A DNA stretch of 64,000 nucleotides. Source: Neoarius graeffei (taxonomy: Eukaryota; Chordata; Actinopteri; Siluriformes; Ariidae). Every line of letters begins with the position of its first letter. Positions within the stretch are counted from its first letter, which is position 1. Positions 10,355 through 22,790 of this stretch are shown piece after piece. The translations under genes were made by a program, and so were the position numbers. The notes below the pieces were generated by a model. It was not told the DNA's origin, ran no database searches, and was given only the letters and a program-made list of their open reading frames with translations. Location: assembly GCF_027579695.1 (NCBI RefSeq), contig NC_083583.1, positions 19,878,257-19,942,256 on the forward strand. Direction: 5' to 3'.

Positions 10355-11007
10355 ACATCCTTAGGCCAAAAGAGTGTACAATACAAATGTGTAGTTGAAT
10401 GGAATAACCTCCCCCTCCATCTTAAAAGTTTTACATCCATGATTAGTTTTAAATGTAATCTCAAAAAACACCTATTTTCATTCCCCAGCCACACTTGACC
10501 TTTATCTTTAATTAAAGCTCAGTCTCGGATCAAATTGTAAAATATTACACTACACCATGCACCAGGCTTCTGTTATTAGTACAATATTTTTTCACCATTT
10601 GAAAGCAATTAATTATACTTTTTTTATTTTATGCATAGATCCTACGTTACATTTTATTCGTTTCTTATTTTCACTTATTAATTTATATTTTGTTATCTGC
10701 AATTGATATTTTGCTTATATCTTTTATTTCAGTTATGATATCAGTTATGTATAATTTCATATGTTATCATATTATTGTTATTATTTGTTATTATTCGTCA
10801 TTATTTACTATTGTTAATTTTGTTATTTTCTAATTTGTTAAATTTGTATTAAATTACTTGTTAGTTTAAATGGGGGAAGACTTAGAACAAAGCCATCGAG
10901 GCTTTTCTTCTTCCCCCAGCACGTTTTCTGTTTTTATTCCATTTATGTTTTTTTGTAAATTTCTTTTATCATGCAAATAAATAAAATAAAATAAAATAAA
11001 ATAAACT

Positions 11008-11443
11008 TGTTTCCTAGAATTGACTGCACTAACTAGATCATGTAATGCTGTTATAAGCTGGGTTTCACAATTCCTCCCTTTATGAAAACCATGTTGAAAA
11101 TTACTAAGCACCTTATGATCCAAGTGTTTCCAAATATGACGGCATATATGTTATGTTCCATTATTTTAGATGTTACAGAAGTAAGGGATACTGGTCTATA
11201 ATTACTTGCTAGAGATCTTTTCCCTTTTTTGAAAACTGGAATTACATTAGCTATTCTCCAGTCATTTGGTAACACACCTTGATCTAGTGATTGTTGAAAG
11301 AGAGAAGCCAAAATGGGAGCCAACTCTTGCAACAGCTCTTTCAAGATGTGTGTTGGCACACCATCAGGTCCACTAGCCTTATTTACATTAAGGGACTCCA
11401 AGAGTTTCTGAACCCCTGAGGATGTAACTGTTATTTGATTCAT
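11008..11443 (-). pseudogene. Minus-strand LINE ORF2, RT fingers
   Basis: Translation shows LNVNKASGPDGVPTHILKEL, LDQGVLPNDWRIANVIPVFK and SNYRPVSLTSVTSKIMEH. After a frame change come FQHGFHKGRNCETQLITALH and DLVSAVNSRKQ, where the plus-strand LINE interrupts it. The reading resumes at 5160 downward. Confidence 0.8.
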
Positions 11444-11622
11444 GTTTGGACTAAACTAGGCATAAAGTCAGAGTTCTCCTTAGTAAAAATCGAATTAAAA
11501 TAATCATTGAGAACATTTGCCTTACCATGACTATCTGATACAGTAACATTACCTTGCTCCAATGTATTAATTCCTATGTTATCTTGTCTTTTAGACTTAA
11601 CGAATCTCCAAAATTTCTTAGG

Positions 11623-12050
11623 TTAATCTGGGCTGGGTGTTTCAATTAAATCATTAACATAATCCCAGTATGCCTTATTAAGTTTCTTCTTATAAATCTT
11701 ACGAGTATTTCTATAGTTTGTCTTATCTCCTTCAGACTTTGATCGTTTTTGAACATTGTATAGCCTCTGTACTTTCCTGTTCAATTTCTTCAAGCTTGGA
11801 CTAAACCAAGGAAGATTATGTCTTATAGATGTCATCTTGGATGGAACATATTTCTCTACAAGTGAGATTACTTTAGATTTAACAATGTCCCAATTTTCCT
11901 GGACTGATCTAGTGTAGAGACTATGTAAGAAGGATGATCCAAATTCCAACATATCAAATTTCATGTCTGTAAAATTTCCTTTGGAGAACAAGAAAATCTT
12001 TCTCTTGGATGCGCTTGGTCTTTTGGGTGAGAGTAATGATTCAATCCAGA
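11623..12050 (-). pseudogene. Minus-strand LINE ORF2, upstream linker
   Basis: The frame is open from ESLLSPKRPSASKRKIFLFS through NLPWFSPSLKKLNRKVQRLY and YRNTRKIYKKKLNKAYWDYV, the region between endonuclease and RT in such LINEs. It stops in LIETPSPD and resumes after a frameshift toward 11443. The 5' boundary meets a Tc1 relic near 12050, so the endonuclease half is absent. Confidence 0.75.
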
Positions 12051-12935
<885 letters not shown>

Positions 12936-13684
12936 CAGAAAACAATTGGGATGGGGACAGTTTAGGACTAGTAATGAGTTAAGACAATTAATAATTATGT
13001 GATTTGAAACAGGTGACTAATCATGATTTGGTACAAATTCAGTATCCAGGAAAGCATTAGTCTTTAAGGAGCAAAGATGGGCCAAAGATCTCCAGTTTGT
13101 CAACAGATGCATGAGAAAATTATTGAAATGTTTAAGAACAAGGGTGGCACAGTGGTGTAGTGGTTAGCGCTGTCGCCTCACAGCAAGAAGGTCTGGGTTC
13201 GAGCCCCGTGGCCAGCGAGGGCCTTTCTGTGTGGAGTTTGCATGTTCTCCGCATGGGTTTCCTCCGGGTGCTCCGGTTTCCCCCACAGTCCAAAGACATG
13301 CAGGTTAGGTTAACTGGTGACTCTAAATTGACCGTAGGTGTGAATGTGAGTGTGAATGGTTGTCTGTGTCTATGTGTCAGCCCTGTGATGACCTGGCGAC
13401 TTGTCCAGGGTGTACCCCGCCTTTCGCCCGTAGTCAGCTGGGATAGGCTCCAGCTTGCCTGCGACCCTGTAGAACAGGATAAAGCAGCTAGAGATAATGA
13501 GATGAGATGAGTTTAAGAACAATGGTCCCCAAAGAAAGATATATTTCTCACACTATGGTGGATAATATCATTAAATGATTCAAGGAATCTGGAGGAACTT
13601 TAGTGTGTAAAGGGCAAGGGCCCAAGCCTAAGCTGAACACCTGTGATCTCCAATCCCTCAGTAGTGCAGCGGTTAAGAGAATAA
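12936..13684 (+). pseudogene. Second Tc1-like relic, N-terminal part, split by SINE
   Basis: The two parts (about 13040-13140 and 13511-13684) join across the SINE into sequence such as cagatgcatgagaaaattat and caaggaatctggaggaactt. These match the HTH-coding part of Tc1 elements in this window (compare 7320-7420 in reverse). Frames are broken throughout. The family call comes from similarity to other Tc1 copies here rather than an intact motif. Confidence 0.5.
13141..13510 (+). repeat. tRNA-derived SINE, complete, 11-bp target duplication
   Basis: The head tggtgtagtgg fits the RNA polymerase III A box TRGYNNARNGG exactly, and ggttcgagccc fits the B box. The body includes the conserved block gtgactctaaattgaccgta and a tail of (GATGA)n. 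Flanked by gtttaagaaca at 13130-13140 and 13511-13521. This is a good reference copy of the window's most abundant repeat; the predicted peptides in it are not genes. Confidence 0.92.
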
Positions 13685-14718
13685 CGCTACGTTCACACTG
13701 CAAGGCTTAATGCTCAATTCCGATTTTTTTGTGAAATCCGATTTTTTTGTGAGGTCGTTCACATTAACAAATATATGCGACTTGTATGTGATCCTCAATA
13801 TGAACGAAAAGCGACCTAAAAGTGTTCTGCATGCGCATTGCAGGATACGACGACGTCACACGCAGTGAGCATGGCCAGTGTTTACGGAAGTAAAACCACC
13901 CGGTTGCGGTATGACCCATCCAATCTAGCTTGAATAGCTGCATCCCCCCAAATGGAAATCAGCTCCCTAACCTCTGCGTCCTTCCATTGAGAAGATTCAG
14001 AACCTTCACAGCCCGAAGCGTCCCTCGCATTGATGTCATGCGCAGGGGCGCAGATACGTTTTTTGAACTGGGGGGGGACAAAAAACTGGGGGGGGGACAA
14101 AGCTGCCAGCAAACCAACCCCAACCCCGATATGCCTGTCAAACTTGTTGTTAGTAACCATAGCAACCAAGCTCGAGCTCGCAACCTGTACAGTCTGCGCA
14201 GCTCAACCAACCGAATATCAGTCTTTGTTTTGTTTTATGTGAGTTGTTGCAACTATGTATACACTGCTGTGCACCTCAATAAACCAATTTTTCCGTGAGG
14301 TTTGCCTTATGCAAAGAAAGACAGCATAGACGTTTTTTCCTCCCTATAAGTGGGGGGGACCGAACGAGGTGAATTTAAATATGACTCGTCCCACCCTCTA
14401 TCTGTGCCCGTGATTATGCGCCATGTTGTTGTAACTTTTTTGAGAGACCCGCCGCCTACTTCAGCGCAGAATAGTGACGTTTTTGGCTTGTTGATGACGT
14501 GTAAGTCGGATGAATGCGACCTGGCGGTTCAGACTGAAGTCGCATATGAAAAGAGCGGATAGGAATCGGAATTAGCACCACATATCCAAACGGCCTGGGT
14601 CGGATTTGAAAAAATCGGATCTGTGTCGTTCATATTGTCAATAAAAGATCGGATACAGGTCACATATGGGCGAAAAGATCGGATTTGAGTCACTTCAGCC
14701 TGCAGTGTGAACGTAGCC
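13685..14718. mobile_element. Harbinger-type non-autonomous DNA transposon
   Basis: Terminal inverted repeats of about 20 bp: left CGCTACGTTCACACTGCAAG, right (reverse complement) GGCTACGTTCACACTGCAGG. The 3-bp target duplication is TAA (13682-13684 and 14719-14721), as expected for PIF/Harbinger. Repeated subterminal gatcggat/ccgattttttt motifs lie near both ends. A relic of a Myb/SANT-like ORF is inside (see 13882-14030). Around 14045-14390 there is an inner G-run bordered segment that may be a second insertion. Confidence 0.8.
13882..14030 (-). pseudogene. Myb/SANT-like domain relic of a Harbinger element
   Basis: The minus strand translates to SSQWKDAEVRELISIWGDAA followed by IQARLDGSYRNRV. 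This matches the general form of the Myb/SANT-like DNA-binding protein encoded by PIF/Harbinger transposons (Trp, acidic helix, LDGSxRN). It is only the first part of the domain, and the frame then runs into a stop. It supports the superfamily call for the surrounding inverted-repeat element. Confidence 0.6.
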
Positions 14719-14721
14719 TAA

Positions 14722-16250
14722 TTGTTCAAATTATGATAAAAGTACCAAACTTGGACCAAGTACAGCCTGAACCCTTGTCCTCCACATAAGGGAGAGCTTC
14801 ACCAGAAATTTGCATTATTTCAGGGGTAGATTAAGTATTAAATATTGGGTATCGGTTAATATGTTAAATATTATAAAAATCATTTAACACTGTGTATATA
14901 GCCAAATTGGTGGCCTATTTTCCCTTCAAGTGGAAGACAGCTATTGATTAGAGGGATTTTAAGCATGTTTAGCTAAAATAATAGTGGTTCTGCAGCATAA
15001 ATACTTCAAAATGTACACAATTTAAACTTTGAATATACAGAATACTTAACAGTTAAGAATTATACCATATCAGTAACATTTGGCCTACATTATACATGGC
15101 TGTTCATCCAATTGTTGCACAATTTATAGCTGTGTAACTTAAAAGTAACAATCCTATGTCTTTTTCATGTATTTCACTCTTTAGAGTATTGTCCTTAAAC
15201 ATTAAATTTTGATTTAAAGGGTTTCAGTTTATTGTTATACTTCTTGATCTCAAATATGATGTTATTCTTAAGGGCTGGTTGAACCATTTTCTGTACAGAC
15301 TTAGCATAATTATAGAAAATGGTTCAATGGTGAGTTGAAATGTTAAAAATGGGTCTGATTTGCACCTATCCTGTCTGTCTGCATCTGTTATTATCATTTT
15401 CAGAAAACTTTGTTGTGGTTTTTACAAGACTCTCCTGCATGAGCAAAAAAAAAAGAACAAAAAGTTGATATTGACCTGAGTGGGTGACATTGGTTTGATT
15501 ATTTGATCTGATTATATCCTCTGGCTACATGATTACACATTCTGTCTTACAGATGCATGTGCATGTTCATAATCACAAAATGAGAGACCTGAACTGAGGA
15601 CCGCCGACATCCTGGCTGCCATTAATTTTGAACTCTTGTAATTGGTGGTGGATTCAGCTTGAGTAGAATAGTGGAGGTGATTATCATAAAATTGATGATG
15701 TAAATTAATACATGTACATGTAATATGAGCTAATCATTTTGAATTTTATATTTTAAAATGTCTATCTACAGTATGTGGAGGATGCTTGTACATATTTATA
15801 GACACCAATTCTTTTGCAATTCACTACTATGAAAATGGCACTAATTTTCCTAACACTATTTTGTCTTTCAGATGCATGTGCATGTTCCTGATGGTACTGA
15901 ACTGTAGCATTTTCATGTGCATATAACAGCTTACTGACTAATACCTGCAATGTAAATTCATGGTGGAGGATTGTAATTAGACATTTTAGTTGGTGGAAGT
16001 AATTCCTTGAATAAAACTTTTGAATGGCAATTAAAGAATTGGTGTGCTTAGTTACTTTTTTTCTGAAAGTTTAAAATATTTTTTATCGTCATTTCTACAT
16101 TGTCAACACTTTTTAAGTATTTACAAAGTACATTTAGCCCTGTTTTTGTTGTTGTCAAAGAGATAGTTACAAAATAAATACACACAATGCATATTTCTTG
16201 CTAAAAACCGAGTATCCTAAACAAAACATTGAATCCACCTCCTTAATCTT
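14722..16250. other. No gene seen; AT-rich spacer with a diverged direct repeat
   Basis: No frame here has a family signature. The sequence cagatgcatgtgcatgttc occurs at about 15550 and again at about 15870 with similar flanks, suggesting an old duplication of about 320 bp. Confidence 0.5.
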
Positions 16251-16257
16251 TTAATTT

Positions 16258-17253
16258 TTGCTGAAGCTCTCCTTTTTCTGCTTACCAATGGTCTTGGCTA
16301 TGCATCTGCAAAATTTGGTACTTTTATCACAATTTGAACAATTCTTCCAAATATTCTCCTTAACCGCTGCACTACAGATGGCACTGCATCAAGAACAGTC
16401 ATTCATCTACAGCGGATATAACCACATGGGCTCGGGATTACTTTGGTAAACCTTTGTCAAGCTCTACAATATGGAGTTACATCCACAAGTACCAGTTAAA
16501 ATTTTACTGTGCAAAAAGGAAGCCTTTTTTGGTCAGTGTATAAATGTGTATTGTAATCTGATGAATCAGTACTCCAGGTCTTTTTTTGGAAGAAATGGAT
16601 GCCATGTGCTCCAGAGCAAAGACGAAAAAGACCATCCAGACTGTTACCAGCAACAAGTTCAAAAGTCTGTCATGGTATGGGGTTGTGTCAGTGCCCTTGG
16701 CAAAGACCTCTGTGAAGACAGCATTAATGCAGAAAAGTACATTGAGAGTTTGGAGCAACATATGCCTGCCTTCAAGACTGCATCTTTTCCACAAGACAAA
16801 GCAAAAACACATTCTGCACACATTACAAGGCATGACTGAGAAAGAAGAGGGTGCTTGACCGCTCTGTCTACAACAGAGAATATGTGGTGAATTTTGAAAC
16901 AAAAAAAATTATGACAACCCCGTACTTTTGCACACCTTAAGACCTGCTTGCAGAAGGAATGGAACAAATAACACCTGAAATGCTTCATCACTTGGTGTCA
17001 TCAGTCCCTAAACCTCTTAAGTGTTGTGAGAGTGGCAACATTATAAAGCGGTAAATGCTGTACCGTCCCGACTTTTTTGAAATGTGTTTCTTTTGAATGA
17101 ATGAATTAAAGAATGAATGAAATTCATGAGTTAAACCATTAAATAATGTGCTGTTGAATTGTTCTGAGCGCAATACAGGTCAAAGATTATTTACAAATCA
17201 TCGTTTTCAGTTTTAATTTCAACAAACGTCCCAACTTTTCTGGTTCGGGGTTG
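16258..17253 (+). pseudogene. Tc1-like transposase relic with right terminal repeat
   Basis: The frame 16471-16839 shows SKDEKDHPDCYQQQVQKSVM, then VWGCVSALGKD and SINAEKYIESLEQHM, the mid-part of a Tc1 transposase. It is close in wording to the intact copy at 6463-7485. The right end reads caacttttctggttcggggttg before TA at 17254-17255, a fish Tc1 terminus. The left terminus was not found. Stops and shifts show it is dead. Confidence 0.75.
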
Positions 17254-17255
17254 TA

Positions 17256-18040
17256 TTTAAGCTGACTAGATTTCCACTTGCTTGGCCATTTTGTGGATGA
17301 TGTTTACTGATGTCTTAGCATGCCAGTGTCAGGGTGCAGGAACCATGGTCTTTAGAAGCTTTGTGACTGATTATCTAGTTGAGTTCCTCTGGACTATGTG
17401 AAAGTCCCCAGTAAAATAAACAGGACTTGTCCATCCTTTATCTGCTCCCAGAGTTCCGCCTGAATCAGACAGGAGACCCATTCAGGCAGAAAACAGGAGA
17501 TCTGCTAAAATATCTTTAGCCCTGTATTGGGATTACTCAGCCTACATTCCCATCACCATTTCCCAAGGTTTTTATTTTACCATGCATCAAATAGAAAATG
17601 CTGAAAAATGAAAAAGAAAAAAAAAGGCAGTGAATCTATTGTGTGTAGGATACATTTTCCACACATATTTGGCCAGTTAAATCTATAATTAACACTTGAA
17701 ATAATAGAATATAGTTGCAAATGGTAGTAATGAGTTCAAATATGATCACTACTACAGCACTGTCTATTCATGAGTGTCCATCAGTCTCTGCAAATTGTTT
17801 AACAAGATGTATTGAACAACAGTATTGTGTTTGGCCATAATCAGTGCTGTGATCAGTTTTTGTTGGTTAACTCAAAACACTATCTAGGAATCAAAATAAG
17901 TGACATGCATAATTAATTTTAAAAAACAACAACACACGTTTATGTGCAAAGTTCTTCAGCCAAAACAATTTTATCAACAAGATTATTTGTTTCAATTTCA
18001 AGTCAACCAAGGAATAGTCTACATTTCGCAAATTGAGGCA
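17256..18040. other. No gene seen
   Basis: AT-rich sequence without recognisable coding, RNA or repeat signature. Confidence 0.5.
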
Positions 18041-18240
18041 AAGGATTTCCGTAGCAGTGGTTGTTCATCTCTGTGTTAGCCTTGCGATAGATTGGCAACC
18101 TGACCAAGGTGTACCCTGCCTTTTGCCCAAAGTCAATTGGGATTGGCTCCAGCTTCCCTGTGATCCTGACAGACAAGTGGCATAAATAATTGATGGCTGG
18201 TTGGATAGATGGATGGACGGATGGATGGATGGATTGTCGC
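18041..18240 (+). repeat. Degenerate SINE 3' part with (GGAT)n tail
   Basis: Matches the 3' half of the abundant SINE in diverged form (ccaaggtgtaccctgccttt, gggattggctccagcttccc). It ends in a GGAT/GGAC run near 18205-18238. Confidence 0.65.
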
Positions 18241-18357
18241 AGCACCACCAGGGGGAAATTCAGGCCTAATTTCTTAATTTAATTAGGACAAAATAATGAC
18301 TAGAAAGATTTAAAATGTTAAGTTTTACAGATATTCCTTCACTGGTGTGTGTTAAGA

Positions 18358-18575
18358 TCATCCATCCATCCATCCATCCATTATTTATACCACTTATCCA
18401 TCAGGGTCGCATAGGAAGCTGGAGCCAGTCCCAGCTGATTTATGGTCGAGAGGCAGGGTACACCCTGGGCAGGTCGCCAATCTATCACAGGGCAAACACA
18501 AAGATGAACAACCATTCACACTCAGAGGAAACTCACGCAGGCCTAGGGAGAACGTGCAAACTCCCGTGTTGAAAT
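18358..18575 (-). repeat. Degenerate SINE 3' part, inverted
   Basis: Begins with (CCAT)n and continues as the reverse of a SINE tail (gggtacaccctgggcaggtc, accattcacactcagagg). The tRNA head is missing. Together with 18041-18240 it forms an inverted pair about 120 bp apart. Confidence 0.65.
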
Positions 18576-18781
18576 ATCGATCATGAAAAATGAAAAGTTG
18601 AAACATCTCCATTTCTAAGTGTATTCTTGTCTTTTATTGCATTTTTTTGCGTTATAAGGTTTGTAATCTACTGGCAATTTGTGTTTAACAATAATTTAGG
18701 TCACTGCATAATTCCATAGTTGTTATTTCAATGTGCTTATGTCTACTACTACTACTATTATTATAGTAATAAATGATGCAC

Positions 18782-19155
18782 GAGGGCAGCACGGTGGTGT
18801 AGTGATTAGCACTGTGGCCTCACAGCAAGAAGGTTCTAGTTTTGAGCCCAGTGGCCAACGGGGGCCTTTCTGTGTGGAGTTTGCATGTTCTCCCCGTGTC
18901 CGCGTGGGTTTCCTTCGGGTGCTCCGGTTTCCCCCACAGTCTAAAGACATGCAGGTTAGGCTAATTGGTGACTCTAAATTGACCGCAGGTGTGAATGCAA
19001 GTGTGAATGGTTGTTTGTCTCCATGTGTCAGCCCTGCAATGACCTGGCGACTTGTCCAGGGTGTACCCCGCCTCTTGCCCATAGTCAGTTGGGATAGGCT
19101 CCAGCTTGCCCACAACCCTGCACAGGATAAGCGGTTACGGATAATGGATGGATTA
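18782..19155 (+). repeat. tRNA-derived SINE, complete
   Basis: The head gcacggtggtgtagtgatta carries a slightly diverged A box. The B box is diverged (gttttgagccc). The full body is present, and the tail is gataagcggttacggataat followed by ggatgg. More diverged from the reference copies than 13141-13510. Confidence 0.88.
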
Positions 19156-19929
19156 TGCACATGAGGAAAACCCGTCTATAATCACAAGTTCACACAGAAA
19201 TCAACAGGGAAGCAGATTGTCACCAAACTGTATTTAATCTAGATGTTTAAAATTCACTTGTAAAAATGAAGAGACAAACAGCATCCTGTTATTCAGGAAA
19301 CAAAGAATGCACAAGGTACAGGGACTTTGTACCAAGCAACTCTTATGTACATAATATAGAATGCACATAAATCAAATAAATCACCCTTAATTGTTAAATT
19401 ACTGTTTTAAACCGTTAGAGGAAGTCATCATCAGATAGACAGTGAACACGAGTAAGAAAAATAAAGTGAACTTAATCAGCATGACTGAAGTAACCAGCAA
19501 TTCAAGTATTGAGCAGTCCTCAGGGAATCACTGGTGCGGCTGCTATCATCAGTCTTAGTATGCTTAGCACGCACTGATACCACACCTGAAGATGACGAAG
19601 AGCAAAGGTAGCACATACACAAATGGTTGGAAAGCTGCCAGAGCTGACTAATGAACTCCAGCAACCAGAATATGAAGGAGTAAGTGCAGGTGAAGATTTG
19701 CCAGGCAAATCAGTAATGCTTGGTGACCCACTTAACTCATAGGATATTTGTTTGAATTATTATTATTATTATTATTTTTTGAGTGTGCACATGTACTATA
19801 CTGTTGGTATTCACTGCTGGTATCTTGTCAACAATGAAAAAGTGGTAATGACATTTAAAAATGGCATAGTATCAGTTTACAGATTCCTGAAGAAAAACGT
19901 TTTTCCCTGGTTTAGGAATCTGAATGGCA
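19156..19929. other. No gene seen
   Basis: No family signature in either strand; a short (ATT)n run lies near 19758-19778. Confidence 0.45.
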
Positions 19930-20215
19930 TAAGCCTCCTCCTCCTAAACCTCATGCCAGCCTCAAATTGATCTGCTTGAGATCTTGACGAACGACATCAT
20001 TCCAACGGGTGCATGGTTGGCTGTGAGGGCGTCTCCATCCCACTGCTGACGGATCAAACTCATAAATGGCTCTTGTGGGGTGGTCGTCTATGCAGTGCAG
20101 GACATGTCTGAGCCAATGAACACAGCGCTGTACGATGGTGTGGAGGATATTTGGTTGGTTAGTCCTCTGATGGAGCTCCTTGTTGGAGACACCATTGTAT
20201 GACATGAGCCCTGCC
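19930..20215 (-). pseudogene. LINE ORF2 C-terminal fragment
   Basis: Minus-strand frame 20205-19951 reads VQRCVHWLRHVLHCIDDHPT, then WRRPHSQPCTRWNDVVRQDL. This is the C-terminal end typical of fish LINE ORF2 proteins (WLGHVLR...RPxxRWxDxVxxDL). Only this short end is present. Confidence 0.65.
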
Positions 20216-21386
20216 CCTTAATACTCCAAAAAAAAGTTCAACCCTCTTGGATTGAATGCTTTTTTGAACAAGAAAATAATTTGTAGTGAAACCCTTGTTT
20301 TGTACTGCAGGGTCTATCTTTCTATCACTCCTCTAGGCAAGACAAACTAGAGCAGTGTACATCTGGATGTAGAATTTCTCTGGCGAGACCAACAGCGATG
20401 TCAGACAAGCATCAATGGCAGCCACACTTGACCTGTTAATGAATTACCAGAACACGCAGTATGGGTGACCCTGGGGTGCCTGTCTGAATCCCTACTGCAA
20501 TCTGTCAATAAAGTCCTTGCACTGCGGCATAGTGAGCTCTGGTAGATTGCACTACACAATCTAACTCAACTTGGCTAGACACCATTATTAGAAAGGATCT
20601 AGGTTTAAGGCCTGTCACAGGTACTTGGAGCAGACTGGTTGCACTAGACCCTTCCTTGGATACTGCCGAGTTACAGTCATTATCAGCCTGGAAGAACCAC
20701 CCAGATGTGGCTGCTGTTATACCATTCTCATGCTCCATTGATGAGGATCAAGAAGGATAACTGGCCATTAAACTATAAGAATGGCTCCAAGAACAACCTG
20801 AATCACTGTTTTCATGTGAGCAACATCACTCAAGTCACTGATTCATCTAAAGAGTAACTCTAATTGTTTTTCTTGTTGTGCTTTATCAGTTATTCCCAGA
20901 CTTGGAGGTTTGCAACTAGCAATCTTTTTAGGCTGAGTGTTTTAGGGCTAGATTTGACTCTGAGCCAAGGTTGGAGTCCGCCAGCCAAGTGCACTGTGTC
21001 AACATGGGTATTATTGCACAGTCTGGGCAAGGGATGTCAGATATAGTGTCCTTGAGATGTTCAATTCACGTGGCAGTGACTATATTATCTGGTGTCTGTT
21101 TTTCTGTGTGTGTAGATAAAACTTACTCCAGCAACAAACAGTACATACAGTACTATGTTGAAGGAATACCACTTAATCATGATAGTAATACATTAGCCAC
21201 AAGCCCAATAGTTGGCTATTTCTTAGATAATGGGGATGCTACAGAGCTGTGTAACCTGGTTGTCAGGCCCCAGCCAATTCCCCACCACCATCACCACCAC
21301 ACACACCTTTGGGCACTGCAAAACTGAGAGGTTTTATTTTTCCCTTTTTCTTCTTTGTATGAGAAACAAGTTCACCATAGTGAACA
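20216..21386. other. Unassigned, possibly a decayed mobile element
   Basis: Plus-strand translation around 20580-20750 gives patches such as LDTAELQSL and AVIPFSCSIDEDQE broken by stops. I do not recognise the family. A CACCACCAT run near 21285-21300 produces a spurious His tract. Confidence 0.35.
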
Positions 21387-22790
21387 CACATTTGGATTAT
21401 CTTTATTGTCCCCAAGGGCAATTTGGTTTGAAACAGTAGTCAACACCAATACACACACAGTATAAATACTATTCTATAAAATCCACAATACTGTAAATCC
21501 ATAAGACAGGATAAATAAGAAAGGGCATGAATGCTACAATAGTTGTCATCATATTGGGGCACCACTGGGGCAGGAACACCATTGAGGCAATGGTGGCTCA
21601 ACGGTTAAGGATCTGGGTTACTGATCTGAAGGTTATGGGCTCAAGTCTCAGCATGGACAAATTGCCACTGTTGGGCCCCTGAGCAAGACCCTTAACCCTC
21701 TCAGCTCCAGGAGCACTGTGTTATGTACTCCCTTGTTGTACGTTGCTCTGGATAAGAGCATCTACTAAATGCCATGCCATGTAATGTAATATTGCTGTTG
21801 AAAGTCCATTTGCCCTTTAAAAAAAAAGGGGAGGGGGTGCAAATGGACCTACCTACAGCGTATTACCCAACAGCTAACAGAACAAATGATCTTAAGTATC
21901 TGTTTGACTTGGCCCTTCTATGGAACCTCTTCCCTGATGGCAGGAGACAAAACTCTGCATGAAGAGGATGTTTAATGTCCGCTAAAATGGCCTTTGCCCT
22001 GTTAGTGGCTCTAACTTGATAAACATGGTCATAGTTATTCAAATTAGTGCCAATGAAGTTGTGGCAGAGTTTAAGAGTCTTCCCTATCCTATTTTTGTTA
22101 ACTAAGCTGAGATTGCCGAACCAGCAGATCAATAAAAGTTAAGTTTTATTGGTTAAGCAGTAAAAGTTAAAACTGACTCAATAAAAGATTAATACAATAT
22201 TTTCAGGAGCATTCTATCAACATTAATTAAAATCCCTCAACTTCCTCAAGAAAAAGTGTCTCCGATTAGCCTTTTTGCAGATGGAGTCAGCGTTGGCATC
22301 AAAAGTCATTTTGTAATCCAGAATAGTGCCCAAATACCTACACTGACTTCCTGTTTCTATGGCTGTACCATTGACGAAAGTAGGTGCTACGACAAGAGGG
22401 TTCCAGCGGAAATCAATAATCAAACATGAATCATACCATTTGATGAAATTATACAGGACTGGACCGTGCCCCACCTCGTGGTCCTGCAGGAGACTGATAA
22501 TCACAGAGCCATCCGTAAACTTGATGATAAACCTTGACTCAAACATACTCAGACAATCATTGGTGGAGAGCACAAATAACAAAGGCGACAAAACACAACC
22601 TTGAGGTGATCCTGTAGAACACATCAGGGCCTTTCTAAAGTATATGACAAACACATTTTTTATCCTACAGCCAATCTTTGCAATACATCTTATAACCGAA
22701 ATTGGTCTGTACATCGTAGATGCACTGCCTGCACTTTTTAAACCATGCCCAAAAAGTACCAGCTGTGGACTTACTTTTTTCACCTAATTT
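21387..22790 (-). pseudogene. LINE ORF2 relic, RT and C-terminus, split by a SINE
   Basis: Frame 22783-22223 contains YRPISVIRCIAK and CSTGSPQGCVLSPLLFVLST, then RFIIKFTDGSVIISLLQDHE, where the catalytic ADD is TDG. It continues with QCRYLGTILDYKMTFDANAD. The C-terminal part at 22132-21863 reads HPLHAEFCLLPSGKRFHR, a usual LINE ending. The 3' end near 21390 (tttattgtccccaagggcaa) is also a frequent fish LINE terminus. The lost Asp in the palm motif and the frame breaks make it inactive. Confidence 0.75.
21585..21793 (+). repeat. tRNA-derived SINE of a second family
   Basis: The head tggctcaacgg fits the A box TRGYNNARNGG exactly; the B-box region (ggctcaagtctc) is weaker. The body runs gggcccctgagcaagaccct, then ggataagagcatctactaaa and ends in atgccatgccatgtaatg. 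Related fragments occur at 29243-29400 (reverse) and 55664-55716. It sits in the 3' region of the minus-strand LINE. Confidence 0.75.

Larger units (their letters stand above)
5721..11007 (+). mobile_element. Near full-length plus-strand LINE (endonuclease plus RT), split by Tc1
   Basis: An AP-endonuclease region (6039-6240 and 7850-8087), a linker (8261-8653) and RT plus C-terminus (9109-10354) run in order. About 650 bp of AT-rich 3' UTR follow, with a short tail of AAATA repeats ending near 11007. The Tc1 element at 6241-7847 interrupts the endonuclease at a TA. Several frameshifts and the palm change noted below indicate it is not active. The whole unit lies inside the minus-strand LINE. 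Confidence 0.8.
3601..12050 (-). mobile_element. Minus-strand CR1/Jockey-type LINE, multiply interrupted (composite)
   Basis: Pieces at 12050-11623, 11443-11008, 5160-5100, 4882-4635 and 4563-3850 line up collinearly as one minus-strand LINE ORF2. The order is upstream linker, RT fingers, RT palm, thumb and C-terminal domain. The A/T-rich 3' end runs below 3850. Joining 11008 to about 5160 gives continuous sense (VNSRKQ followed by YDGSFILDFSKAFDRVP), so 5161-11007 is a later insertion. A SINE at 4899-5084 is a second insertion. The 5' end abuts a Tc1 relic near 12050. Frameshifts in the pieces show it is inactive. Confidence 0.75.

Noticed and set aside
16471..16839. Frame with SKDEKDHPDCYQQQVQKSVM as a host gene
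   Set aside because: It is the middle of a Tc1 transposase with stops either side and a Tc1 terminal repeat downstream.
21230..21327. His-rich peptide HHHHHHTHL
   Set aside because: Derived from a short CACCAC-type simple repeat with no conserved context.
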